A stretch of DNA of 64,000 nt from Nelumbo lutea (lineage: Eukaryota > Streptophyta > Magnoliopsida > Proteales > Nelumbonaceae): NCBI GenBank assembly GCA_022828595.1, contig JAKGHH010000005.1, positions 62,925,655-62,989,654 of the forward strand, written 5' to 3'. The position numbers and the translations under genes were made by a program. How positions within the stretch are numbered: position 1 is the stretch's first letter; each line of letters begins with the position of its first letter. Positions 44,431 to 55,046 of this stretch are shown piece by piece. Under the pieces are notes generated by a model. That model saw nothing but the letters and a program-made list of their open reading frames with translations. It was not told the DNA's origin and ran no database searches.

Positions 44431-45490
44431 CCAAACGAATACAGTGGGGCCTATATGTACGGAGCTAATAGTGGTTTATTAATGTGGCATAAAATACTAC
44501 TAGTTCAGATATGTAAGTTACTTACAAATTCATAAACCAATCACAACCTCTAATAATTACAAGTAATTGTGTCCTTTCTTAATGGGTGTAATTTTTGAAA
44601 GGCAAGCTCAAAAAAAAATGCAGCTCTTGGGCATGGAGAGCTTTATTATTTCAATGAGATTTGATAAAGAAAAGATTGTCTTGGATAGTAGGAAATGGAA
44701 AACGCATAAGTCTGTGGAAGGATACATTGATTGGTGATGCTCCTAGAAAAGCAGATGGATCCGGTTGTCATTGCTAACCCGAATGAAAAAGTGGAAGAAA
44801 TTATTAACCCTCAGAACAATCAATAGGACCTAAACAAAATCCGATCAATGTTTATTGAAATTATTGGAATAAATAAAAACTATTTTGAACCCCTCAAAAC
44901 AGAAACAAAACCATATTTAATCTGAAGACTAGACCTAAAGTTATGATTGTTATAAAGGAAAAGGTAGGGAAAGGTATGAAATTTGTAAAGGCTTCCTTGC
45001 CTTTCCTACTTTTTCCTTCAAACCAAACATAGCCTAGGGAGATTTTACTATCAAGTCTGCCTACAATCTTCAGCTTTATGATGATCAGGTTGATAACTCT
45101 CTCAGTAAAGTTAGTAAGAAAATATGGGGTCTGAGCCCCCCCCCCCCCAAAAAAAAGAAAAAAAAAAATCAAATGCTTTATGTTCCTCCCTTTATCAAAT
45201 AAAATTCAGTCAACAAAGTTTCCTGAACGATCGAAGACGTGAATCACATTTTCTTATAGTTTGAAGCTTAGTGAATTAAACTAATTTGAGTCGATCATCC
45301 GTTTTGAGATTTTTTTTCTTGGGGGGAGGGTTGTGAATAATTCAGTTTTAGATTGGTGGAAGGATTAATAAAGATAGTAAGAGGGAAGATATGGATAAAA
45401 AGGTAAGCATGGCTTTTATTCTTTGGAGATTAATGTGGGAAAATAGAAATGTCAAGTATCTAATAACAAAGTGCTCCCACCGCAGACTCT
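44431..45490. other. Gene-free spacer
   Basis: No gene recognised. The segment at about 44940-45037 ends CCTTCAAACCAAACATAGCC and is the inverted relative of the repeat starting at 32529. A run of 13 C, 8 A, G, 11 A lies at about 45136-45168. Confidence 0.4.
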
Positions 45491-45492
45491 TT

Positions 45493-45600
45493 GGCTCAAT
45501 TTTGAAAAGAATACAAATGCAAATATGTACAATGCAAATGCATACAAAATATAAGGCTTTGCACTCTAACATTTGCATTTGTCTCTTTCCAAACTGAGCC
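45493..45600. mobile_element. Short TIR element, 108 bp
   Basis: The left end GGCTCAATTTTGAAAAGA and the inverted right end (GGCTCAGTTTGGAAAGA) match over about 30 bp, continuing into ACAAATGCAAAT on both sides. The interior is non-coding. Diverged relatives lie at 30145-30600. Target duplication not clear. Confidence 0.6.
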
Positions 45601-45611
45601 TTATTGGAGAA

Positions 45612-46000
45612 CATGAATTTTGATGCTTCTTGTAAGGATAATGGGTTATGTGCAATAGGTTGCGATGCCAGAGATGGAGAAGGTCGAGTTTCTGGTTACT
45701 AGAAGCAAAGCATTAGGTGAAAGTTTACAAGTGTCACAGAAGCTTGGGCAGCCTCTGAAGATCTCAAGATTGCTACTCTCTTTGCTGAGAATGATGTTAT
45801 CATTGAGGGTGATTTGAAGGTTTTCCACTACCCAAACGGTCAAGCTGATTCAAGGAGTGTTACCTGATTTGTGGAAGGTGGAGGCCGCCTGGCTTGCATT
45901 ACTTTCATGTCTACAGGGAAGCAATGCCACAGCTGATTGGTTAGTAAATGTGGGTCATGGATCATCTGAGAGTCGGAGGTTAGATTGGTCTTTTTCTTTT
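45612..46000 (+). pseudogene. RNase H (RVT_3-type) domain relic, probably from a LINE
   Basis: The plus strand reads MNFDASCKDNGLCAIGC and RDGEGRVSG, the first strand and catalytic Asp region of plant retroelement RNase H. It continues in shifted frames with VTEAWAASEDLKIATLF, VIIEGDLK (second acidic motif) and ATADWLVNVGHGS (C-terminal ADWLAN motif). Several frameshifts and stops are present. Such domains sit at the end of plant LINE ORF2 or in dispersed RNase H-like genes; the decay favours a relic. Confidence 0.65.
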
Positions 46001-46320
46001 GTTCGCAATGCATCGACCATCATTGCATCAATCCGTATTCAGCCAATACGACCGATGCATAGCCAACGAAGGCAGATAAGAGTTGAAATAGCAGTGATAA
46101 TACAAGGCCATTCCACCTGTGTCACATACAAAGGCCAAAGTCCCCAATACATATTAAAATCAAGCATCAAAATTTCGATACCATATGCCCCAAATCAGGC
46201 ATATCATATATATCGGCAGGCCCCCGATACACCTTATTATACAGGGCTTTTGGGGTTTTGACCATCAAACACCCGGTACACTTGGATGTGATACACATCA
46301 ATACTTGAAACCTTGTTTTT
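46000..46320. repeat. Likely dispersed small element
   Basis: Sequence rich in CGATAC/GTATCGG-type words (CCAATACGACCGATGCATAG; ATCGGCAGGCCCCCGATAC), ending ATACTTGAAACCTTG. This style is common in plant non-autonomous DNA elements; I see no clear target duplication. Confidence 0.35.
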
Positions 46321-47632
46321 ATCTCTCTTACTGGATCAACTCGAGAGGGAAAGGTCAACCTCTTCTCGTTATCTGATGCCGGCTGAGCAAGATGTTGATC
46401 ATCGACACAACTCCATATGATGATTACAGTAAATGAGAACTTCCTCTTTTTTATTTTAAACACAAATGAGAACTTTCAAACTCAACATAAAATACAAAGT
46501 AGTTGCTGAAATAAAATAGTGGCCCATTCACTAAATTTATTTTCATTAGTGCAATGTTGTACAAGTACAACTAAAACATTTCCCCTCCTTTTGTCAACTT
46601 ACAACCGCTCAATGATCAGGTAACGTTGCCTCGCTATCGCACGTCTCTGTAAACTCTTCAAATGTGAATGATCATGTTTATTCTGTCAATAACAACTCCA
46701 TAAAAATCTACAGAAGTGACAAACATAAGCTTCAAATCTACCTTTTCCTGAAAGAAACTTTGAAGTAGTCGTAGTTGGCTTTACCTAGTTAAGCACAGAA
46801 CAGTGTCAGTGGAGTAAGAGATTTACCTGAGTAGAGAGGATAGATACAGAAAGTTTTTACTAAAATCACCTATTTACAATCAACTGCTACTTGGCCTTTC
46901 AGATAATCCAAGCTTACATCCTCTTCAGGGCTTTTATGCGAATTACAAAAGGGTAATGTGCATTTCTGCCACGTGTACAGGATTAGGAGATTAAGCTATG
47001 CTTTTAGCTGAGATTATGTCATCACAGGATTACATAGGGTGGGCAAACATTAAAATTTATAACGGTTGATTCCTGCAAAATCAAGAACACAAGGCACTTT
47101 CGTTAGTACCAAGAAACACATTTCACAGTTCACACATTGCCTATGTTCTATGCAATGGTCATAACTGATCAAAGATTCGAAGATCAGGTCTTGTGATTGT
47201 GGAAATTATATTATATGAACTCAAAGGTAAAAACGTGTTTCTAAGCCAATATTTGTACAGAACACTCTATGTAACACAATACAGCATTCTGAAGGCCAGA
47301 ACACTCATGTCTGACCAGATTATTGCCCCATCATCACAAGATTCCAAGCTTAAGAGAATATGGATGCTCAAAGAAGACATCAGTTTCTTGGGGAAACAGT
47401 CTTGAGCAATAAGAAATGTATAGTTGAGATCATCCAAGAGGCATGTTTCTCATATACCTCAAGACTCGCTGGCTTCTAAGGCATCAGATGCATAATCAGC
47501 AAAATATCCATATTTCCAGGTGTTTGTGTGTGTTCACATGGAGGAATAAGAGTTTGCTGAGCAAATAAAAGAGACATTGTCTTTTGGTTCAATAAAGTTA
47601 AATAGGATAGTTACTGTTGTGTGTTGACTAGT
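46320..47632. other. Spacer and probable 3' UTR of the oxygenase gene
   Basis: No separate gene. The part next to 47633 is expected to include the 3' UTR of the minus-strand gene; the polyadenylation site cannot be fixed by eye. Confidence 0.4.
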
Positions 47633-49874
47633 TTATCCAGGTTCAATTAGACTTAACTCCATATCTTGAGATGCTGTCCAACCAGGTTCTATGCTTCAAG
47701 GAAACCCAGCTTTGCTTTATTCGGTAGATCATGGGGATGAACAAATGGGACCCCTGGTGGCCAACCTATCTCCATCCGTATGCTACCACAGGGGCTGTCC
47801 AGAGATTGTAAGTGGCCTTCACACTCCTTAAGATTACAGAACCTCAGCTTGATGCCCTTCTTGTCAGCAATTTCCTGGACTCGCTCCTTCAGTACCCTCT
47901 GTGCCTCAAGCCTCAACCTCTTGGAAGGTGGCAGAGGTTTACACCTCGTATTATTCTTCCTCCTCTTTAGCAGAGGCTTCAAAGATCCTGTACGAGCATT
48001 TCATCGATCCAAGGACCTGTTATTAAAGACTATTTACTAAGGGCTATTAGCAGTAAATAAAAGAAACAACAATCCAACAATGCTGTTCGGAATTGTGGGA
48101 AGACTGACAGATAACTAAATGAGTGTGATTAGCACTTAACAGAATGACCATGAGACCTTTTTTCTTTCTTATGTTTGTATTTGCATCAAAACTGTGAACG
48201 AACTTATACCACGCTTACTGCTTGATAAAATTGCAGCTGAACCAATGAAATATAACTTAGAAAATGCCTATTATGTCCCTGTGAATTACTATGAACAATT
48301 TTCATGAATTCATTCCATATTATCACCCAATTCCCCAATTAAGTTGTCAATTGGACCAAGGGTAATCCATCCTTATTGTAGCAGTTGAGCCTCATCCCTT
48401 TCAACAATGATTTTAAAGGAACCAGATGAGGCAGGATGGTTAGCTAAAGAGGGACAGTTCCATCTTCTAGACATTGGAGCATCTAGAGGGAAATTGAAAA
48501 CATGGTAACTGATGACAAATTCCAATCTCATCTAGACAGAAGCTTTTGAAATTGGAAGGTGTGGGATTACATGGTTGCAAGACCATGGACAAAATGTTTC
48601 AAGAAAACATTAAGCAATATGTCTACCATTACCAATTATGTTTGTAGAGAAGGAATGCCTTCCAATGGTGAAAGTTTAACTACAGTTGATAGATATTGTT
48701 CAAACCAAACAGTTAAGAATGTGGCCTCAGTTGATTCACGGGGACAAATCTTTCATCTCCTCAAGGTTATGAAATAAAAACCATTCTTTAAAATGTATAG
48801 CATTTTTTAGTATGATGGCATACCGTCTTGACCTGCTGTGAAATTATAATTTGGGAAGCTGTGCCTAGTAAAGAGTTGATCAGTCGGATGGGATCTCTGC
48901 ATGAAGTCATCAACTGGTATTGGAAGCTGGAACTGAGCTTCAATGCCATGACAGCAGCAGCCATCTCAGAGCAGTTGAAACTTGCCATGGATTTAGGCAT
49001 GAGCTTGAATACCAAGGAACAGCGTCCATACATGTTACCTTGTAGGTTACCAGTTTCTATCCGGTGCAGAGCAGGGCTTACATAACCTGCAGTTGCCTGG
49101 TAAAGGGCTAGCCCAGGGAAGACAACTGCCTCTTGGGACCAATATCACCATCTACAAGTATCCAACGCCCATGAAAGTCTCTTATATGTAAACCTGCTTT
49201 ATCTGACTTAACAACAGTGATCAAGCTTTTATCAGCTTGATGATCATGGTCAGGAAACATAACTAGTTGTCCATCCTCCTGTGTAGTCAAACCATGGCGT
49301 TGTGCTCCTGGAAAGATGGTCTTGAATGACAACAGACTGTCAGAACTGATGATGAAATTTCCCGACTTCTTAAGGGTACATTGTCAAGTATTTCAGTAAA
49401 TGGAGAACTACGTAAATTCAAGGAAAAGCTGATAGCATCCAAGATATCCCTAGCTGCCTTTCCAAGTAATGCAAATACGTCAGGCAAACCAGCAGGAGGT
49501 AACTCCATAGTGTTGTTAGGCTCAGTAGGAGTCAGGCCTGGTCTGTAATCATAGGTTTCTTGCCAAAGTTGAGGATCTGCATAATAACCAGATGTCTTGC
49601 ACCATTCACGGGAATCATTTGTATGAACCATTTCTGCAGCTGAATATGATGATCTTTGATGGAAGTAAAGGCGAGCAGAATCCAGCCCAGATCTTAAAAG
49701 GGCCCCATCATTCCCTGGCAACTGAATAATGGCAGCAGAATACTGTGCTAGAGATTGTGATAAAGTTGACACAGATATTTTATAAGAATCAGAAGGGAGA
49801 CCTTCAGATGCTATCAGATCAGTGAGTTTAACACGACCAAGAGATGGCAGGTTGTTGCCTGCCATAGCACCCAT
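47633..49874 (-). CDS. 2OG-Fe(II) oxygenase-like protein, two coding exons, four apparent frameshifts
   Basis: Coding exon 1 is 48824-49874 (start MGAMAGNNLPSLGRVKL; MAGNN nine bases on is an alternative). Exon 2 is 47633-47987. They join in phase as GAC-G/GA with a GT donor (48823-48822) and AG acceptor (47989-47988). The N-terminal half is helical (ARLYFHQRSSYSAAEM, TSGYYADPQLWQETYDYRPG). A jelly-roll follows: DKSLITVVKSDKAGLHIRD, GRWILVDGD, then ATAGYVSPALHR with the distal-His position, and GRCSLVFKL with an RxS motif for 2-oxoglutarate. The proximal motif reads HDHQAD, not a plain HxD, so catalytic activity is uncertain. The C-terminus is basic (LKRRKNNTRCK, PPSKRLRL), suggesting nuclear targeting. 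Single-base deletions at about 49307, 49135, 48952 and 47690 break the frame, yet codons between them are well preserved. As read, exon 2 would stop at 47689. Confidence 0.8.
47988..48823 (-). other. Intron of the oxygenase-like gene
   Basis: 836 bp, bounded by GTATGCC at the donor and CTCGTACAG at the acceptor on the minus strand. AT-rich with no internal gene. The phase is consistent with the encoded sequence continuing QDG-SLKPLLKRRK across the junction. Confidence 0.75.
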
Positions 49875-51700
49875 TCAAGAACACAGTTCACCTGCATAGA
49901 TGAAGTAGAGTTTGTACAGACGATCCACCATAACCATTAGCATGCAGGAAGTCAATTAGACATTAGACAGTAAATGTCTTATTTATCAAACTCAATGCAC
50001 ATGGAATATTAAGAATATAATAATTCAGCAGCTCAGAGGAAAGGGTGACAGACCATAAAAAATGCAAATACAATCACAATTGATTATTCACTTTGAACTT
50101 CTGTGTCCTACAAACATAATAGTCTTTTCTTTTCAGGTAAAATTTGGGAGCAGAAAGCCCAGAAGATTTCAAACTCACTAGTTTGATGAGCAACCTCTAA
50201 TAAGGTTATCTGCAACGTCCTCCCTACAAGACTTCAAAAAGGTTCTAGGATCAAACATCAGATTTAATTTATAATGATTGTCTGGAAGATATAGGAGACT
50301 GGGATGAAAAGTTTGCAAGCTGAATTTGGAAAATAGCTTACAACTTTTTGGATTGCCCTTTTGTGAATCTTTCCTTGAAAAACCATGCTTTGAGGTTAAT
50401 GGAGAAGGTGGTTCCAGCATAGTTGTCAAGGTGCTACATCAAGGCTGAACAACAACAGGGCACATTGTCACCTAAGAAATGAATTTTATATAGAAAATTT
50501 GCTTGATTTTACGCTTGTTTTCTTATCTTTTATGAAGTGTTATGTTTCTCTAGTTAGTTGCAACTAGAAAACATTAGAAGTGAACCAACACAAAAAAAAG
50601 TAAGCCTGTGAATGTAGCAAGACATATTGTATTTGGTTGTATTTAAGTTTTCATTCAGGGAGGGTGGTTACAAGGGTATATTTGTAATGTTGACAAATTT
50701 TGGGGACTTGTATGTATTTATGAGAGGAGAGGGGCCTAAGTGAAATTCTGATAATTGAGTGTTTTTCTTATTTAAGCCATTGGTTGTGTGGGATTAGGGT
50801 TGAGTGAGAGCGGATATTTCATTCTGAGTCTATAGAGAGATCAGCCATGTATCTCTTGTTCTCATAGTAGATGTTTTTCCCTCTATGTGGATGTAGACTA
50901 TCGAGCTGAACCACGTTAAATCTTAGTGTTTTCCCCATTTCTTCTTCCTATTTTCTTCTTGATTTATTATTTATTCTCTTTCCTTGTGGCTGACAGTGAA
51001 AAACTAGGGGATGGATGTTTTTGGTTAATGCAAAAGGGAGATACAAAGACAATGTACAGCTGTGCTAAGTCAAAGAAAAGAATAAGACAAACATATAATG
51101 CAACAGACAACTTTTGAATGTGATAGAGATATATACAAGAGAAATGTGCAAGTGTGTTAAATGTAGTGAAGGTAGGAGAAAACAAAAGCCTGCTATCAAA
51201 TGCAGCAGAGAATAGAGGAGAGAATGTGCAAGTGAGTTAAATGTAGCAAAAAGAGAAATATTGAACGGGATAGATGCTTATCTGGTAACAATTAGAAAGA
51301 TACAGAGAAATTATTATAAAGGGAAATATTGAAAGAGATAGACCCTTATCTGGTTACAATTAGAAAGATAATAGAGAAAATATTATAAAGGATTTAAAAA
51401 AGAAAAAAAGAAGAGGCAAAACCCATTTTGTGGATCTCTAAGATGAAAATTAGACTTTTATGATGCCCATTTTACACTTTTTACCTTATTTATGCAAATA
51501 TGATATGGTTTAGCTGCACTCCATATGACATTATTACACTCCCAAATTCAAGCACCAAGCAAACAAAAGTACCGTTATTGCCTAGGCATCACTTATGTGA
51601 CCAAGGTATCACCTTGACAACTACTGTTAAGGGATGCTTATTCATCATTCAGTTCTCTATTCTACTGAAGGAATCAACTAGTTGTGCAGAAAGATAAGGT
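49875..51700. other. Upstream region of the oxygenase gene
   Basis: On the minus strand CTTCATCTATGCAG lies ~20 nt before the start codon and looks like a 3' splice site, so a 5' UTR intron is likely. The first, non-coding exon cannot be placed. The ORF at 50178-50429 (-) has no recognisable domain. Duplicated GAGATAGA/AATTAGAAAGATA segments occur at 51280-51375. Confidence 0.4.
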
Positions 51701-51714
51701 TAAGAAAAGGAGAC

Positions 51715-51950
51715 CTATCTGGTTTTCAGTTTATTTTGGTAGCAGATGTCTTTAGTCACCTTACCAGGGCAGATAGTTTGGGCCTGATTAGGGACTTGAG
51801 TGTTAGGACAAATCATGTGGCAATGTCTAGTCCTTGGTATTCCATGGATTTATTGGTGCTTTTGAAAGAACCTTGAACCTCAGGGTTAACTTTAACAAAC
51901 GTACCTTGCTGGAATCAATTTGGAGGAGACTGTAATGGAAAATTACTCAA
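51715..51950 (+). pseudogene. LINE reverse transcriptase fragment
   Basis: Plus-strand peptide GDLSGFQFILVADVFSHLTR, then GLIRDLSVRTNHVAMS. It resembles the plant LINE segment that reads GDPLSPFLF...VADV just before the catalytic FADD. The FADD site itself is degraded (YSMDLLVLLKE). After a stop, LTLTNVPCWNQFG matches the following region loosely. A relic only. Confidence 0.55.
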
Positions 51951-52082
51951 CATTACTTGCTTGTGCTCCTCTTCTTCCAACATAGAATACCAAGGACTTT
52001 CTTTAGGAGGTGGGCCTAGAGTGTGACATTTTAGACTTGGAGTAGTACAAGTTACAAAGAAACTTACCTCATGAAAAAGAAT

Positions 52083-52430
52083 TTATAGGACTTTAAGACA
52101 ATATATCACTTTAATCTCCATTTTTTTCTGATTTTCAAATTCATTTTCTTCTCTTTCATCAAGCTTATGCTGGTAAACACAAGACATCTCCCTTGCAATA
52201 CATCTGATTTCCTTCAAAGCATGCCTGTGATTCCATACTTCAAGGATCTTGCTCATCAGCCACCTGATCACTAATTGGGAATCACCTTCAGCCACCAATT
52301 TCCTGAATCTCAATTGTTTTGCTAGTCTCAACCATTGTAGAAGTGCCGAAATTTCTGCACGAAATGAATCAGCATGGCCAATTGGTCCAAAGAAAGAGCC
52401 AATATGGACAGACCCAAGTCCACCCAGTCA
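52083..52430 (-). pseudogene. RNase H (RVT_3-type) domain relic, copy 1
   Basis: The minus strand gives HADSFRAEISALLQWLRLAK, joined over a frameshift, then RFRKLVAEGDSQLVIRWLM and HRHALKEIRCIAREM. These are the helical and second/third acidic regions of plant retroelement RNase H (EGDSQLVI). A diverged copy lies at 62645-62860 in the same orientation, on the other side of copia B. Confidence 0.7.
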
Positions 52431-52753
52431 CTAATTGGGAGGCGCATCTCCAGGTGAGATGCCCCCAAATCACCCTGAGGCGTATAACAGAGGCGTTGAT
52501 ACCTCTGAGGTGTACACCTCATACGCCTTTTGCATGAGGGTGTACTAGAGGCGTACACTTCGACTTTCATGTGCCTCACGCACAACTCATACAAAAAGTC
52601 ATAAAAAAGAAAAAAGAAAGGAAGAAGAAAAGAAAAGAAAGGAAATGGAAGGGAAAGAAAAGAAAGAAAGAAAGAAAGAAAGAAAGAGAAGAAGAAGAAG
52701 AAAAAGAGAGAAAAAAGAAGAAAAGGGAAGGAAAGAGAAGACCTCCCTGAAGA
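52411..52753. repeat. Tandem duplication, left copy (343 bp)
   Basis: Begins GACCCAAGTCCACCCAGTCA. It has a part with several AGGCGT/ACGCCT words that can pair with each other, then a polypurine (GAAA)n block, and ends CTCCC + TGAAGAGA (52743-52755). CTCCC + TGAAGAGA is the target duplication plus the first 8 bases of the copia B LTR. Confidence 0.85.
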
Positions 52754-53092
52754 GACCCAAGTCCACCCAGTCACTAATTGGGAGGCGCATCTCCAGGTGA
52801 GATGCCCCCAAATCACCCTGAGGCGTATAACAGAGGCGTTGATACCTCTGAGGTGTACACCTCATACGCCTTTTGCATGAGGGTGTACTAGAGGCGTACA
52901 CTTCGACTTCATGTGCCTCACGCACAAATCATACAAAAAGTCATAAAAAAGAAAAAAGAAATGAAGAAGAAAGAAAAGAAAGGAAATGGAAGGGAAAGAA
53001 AAAGAAAGAAAGAAAAGAAAGAAAGAAAGAAAGAGAAGAAGAAGAAAAAAGAGACAAAAAAGAAAGAAAAGGGAGGAAAGAGAAGACCTCCC
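52754..53092. repeat. Tandem duplication, right copy
   Basis: Nearly identical to 52411-52753 apart from length changes in the polypurine block. It runs directly into the copia B 3' LTR at 53093. Lys/Glu-rich and Phe/Ser-rich ORFs in both copies come from the polypurine repeat. Confidence 0.85.
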
Positions 53093-55032
53093 TGAAGAGA
53101 TGAGAGATCCATCCTATAGACGCCCAAAGATTGCGGAATAAAGGGCGAATTTCAAAAATTTATCTCTCTCCCTTCAACTGGGAATCGTATTCCTATTTAG
53201 AAAATCATATTTTCAATGATCAATCTTGAACCATAAACTGAACCAGATCTGAACCAAAAGGAGTGGGAGAGGATTATACCTGATACGGAGAAATACTATC
53301 TCCCAATGGAGGTGTTCACGCCCAAGAAGGATCCAAAATCTGCTCCCACAGAAGATGGCGCAGTGAAGGATGGAGCAGAATCAACAATGTTCTTCAAAAG
53401 AACTTGACCCTACGCAAGAATCAACTGGACGGCTTGTGAGTACAGCTCCAACCAATCTTTTCCCAAAAGATTGAGATCAAGATCAAATCTTGATTGTTCC
53501 CAAGAACTGGAGATCGAACTGAAGGAATGGCAATGGCAGGAAGGTGGCGGCAGGAGAGAATTCGCAGTATGCAGGAAATCTCTCAATCTCTCTTTCTTCA
53601 AAGAAAAGAATGCTGTTGATCATTTAAAAGGCTGCCGCCCCCTTCCCCTTTTATAATCTCAAAGGGATCAGCTCCTAATCAGATTAGGAGTTGCTAATCC
53701 AAATCATATTTGGGTTAGAAGTCCCTTAGTGATAAGGGATAATCCGTATCTTATCTGCAGATCAGATCAGCTATCTCCTAATATAATTACAAGGTTTCCA
53801 GATCTAAATCTTATTTAGATCTTGGACTCTTTGAGTGGATAGGATCTAAGCCCAATCCTTTTAGCTGACCAACTTCAGAATTCGCCCCCTTTAAATGACT
53901 GATCAAATCAGCCTAGTTCGAAATGGGCTTAAGGCCCATTTAAAGTTATGTACTCAAAAAGCCTTCCAAACTGCTGCCCAGTTGGGCTTCCTTGTATGGC
54001 GTGGGACCCAACATTGATCTACACATCAGCCACATGGGTTCAGCCCAGCCTTTGTTACAAGGCCTGGCCGAATGCACTGGCTGAAGACAGTGTACCCCGT
54101 GAAACCCATCAAATGGGCTCTATGGCCCAACACTTACACTAAGTGGTCCCTGGGCCAAGCCACCTTGTAACACCCAGGGACTGTGAGCAAATGCAAGATT
54201 AGCCCATCAGGTGTTATCCTCAATGGTATTACACTTAACCTCTCAGCCCATAATGATCATACATCGTCCGACAAGAGAGGACCTCTCCCTCGGCTGCAAG
54301 GAACAGTGTTGCACTCTCCACTTATCTGGATCCCGGGAATTAAAACCTTTTGCAAACCTTTTAGAAACCAGAATATATATACTTTTATATCTCATATAAA
54401 ATATACTTTGCAAAAAACATATTTCAACGTTTTAAATCGGCTGCCGACAGTCTTGTTTTCCATCAGATTGAGTGCATCCTCGATCATTACCATTGTCCGA
54501 CAAAGGGGCTGATCCTATCACTATGATCACCCACTCAGATGAATTCTCGACTGTCCCAACATACCTAGGTTTTGACCCCTGCTAAGAATCTCACTGAATG
54601 GTACATCAAAGACATCCCAATCTGACACTTAGTGCAGTATCAAAATCGAGTGTAGGGGTCGGGTGTAACTTTCCAGTTTTGCCCATCAATCTCCAAGGTC
54701 CAGAGCAATACTGGAAATCTGGTCCAGTTCAAAGATTCAATTAATCCCAGACTGTATGTGCCTAGGGTCTCACCCTGGTAGCTGAGATAGGCCACCCCAT
54801 CCGACTTGGTGGCACCACAGTGTCAGCCTTGTCAGGATAGGTCTCCCCAGACCGACCCACTGGTTGTGAACATTCTAAACTAACACGAGTCTCATTAAGT
54901 GTCCAGCTTAAGGGTATTACACAGAAACATACCAAGGGAACATGAATCAAATATGCACTTTTATTCATTTACAATAAACTCATAAAGTACATCATTTTGA
55001 TTGAAGCTAAGGGCATACAAAACTGTCTAACA
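53093..55032 (-). repeat. 3' LTR of copia B
   Basis: 1940 bp. A TATA-like TTATAAAAGG (minus strand, 53647-53656) lies in the middle and is conserved at 61087-61096 in the 5' LTR. Confidence 0.93.
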
Positions 55033-55044
55033 GCTCCCACTTGC
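55033..55044 (-). other. Polypurine tract of copia B
   Basis: GCAAGTGGGAGC on the minus strand directly before the 3' LTR start TGTTAG. It is purine-rich but interrupted by pyrimidines, and identical at the matching place in copia A (36234-36245). Confidence 0.6.
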
Positions 55045-55046
55045 AC

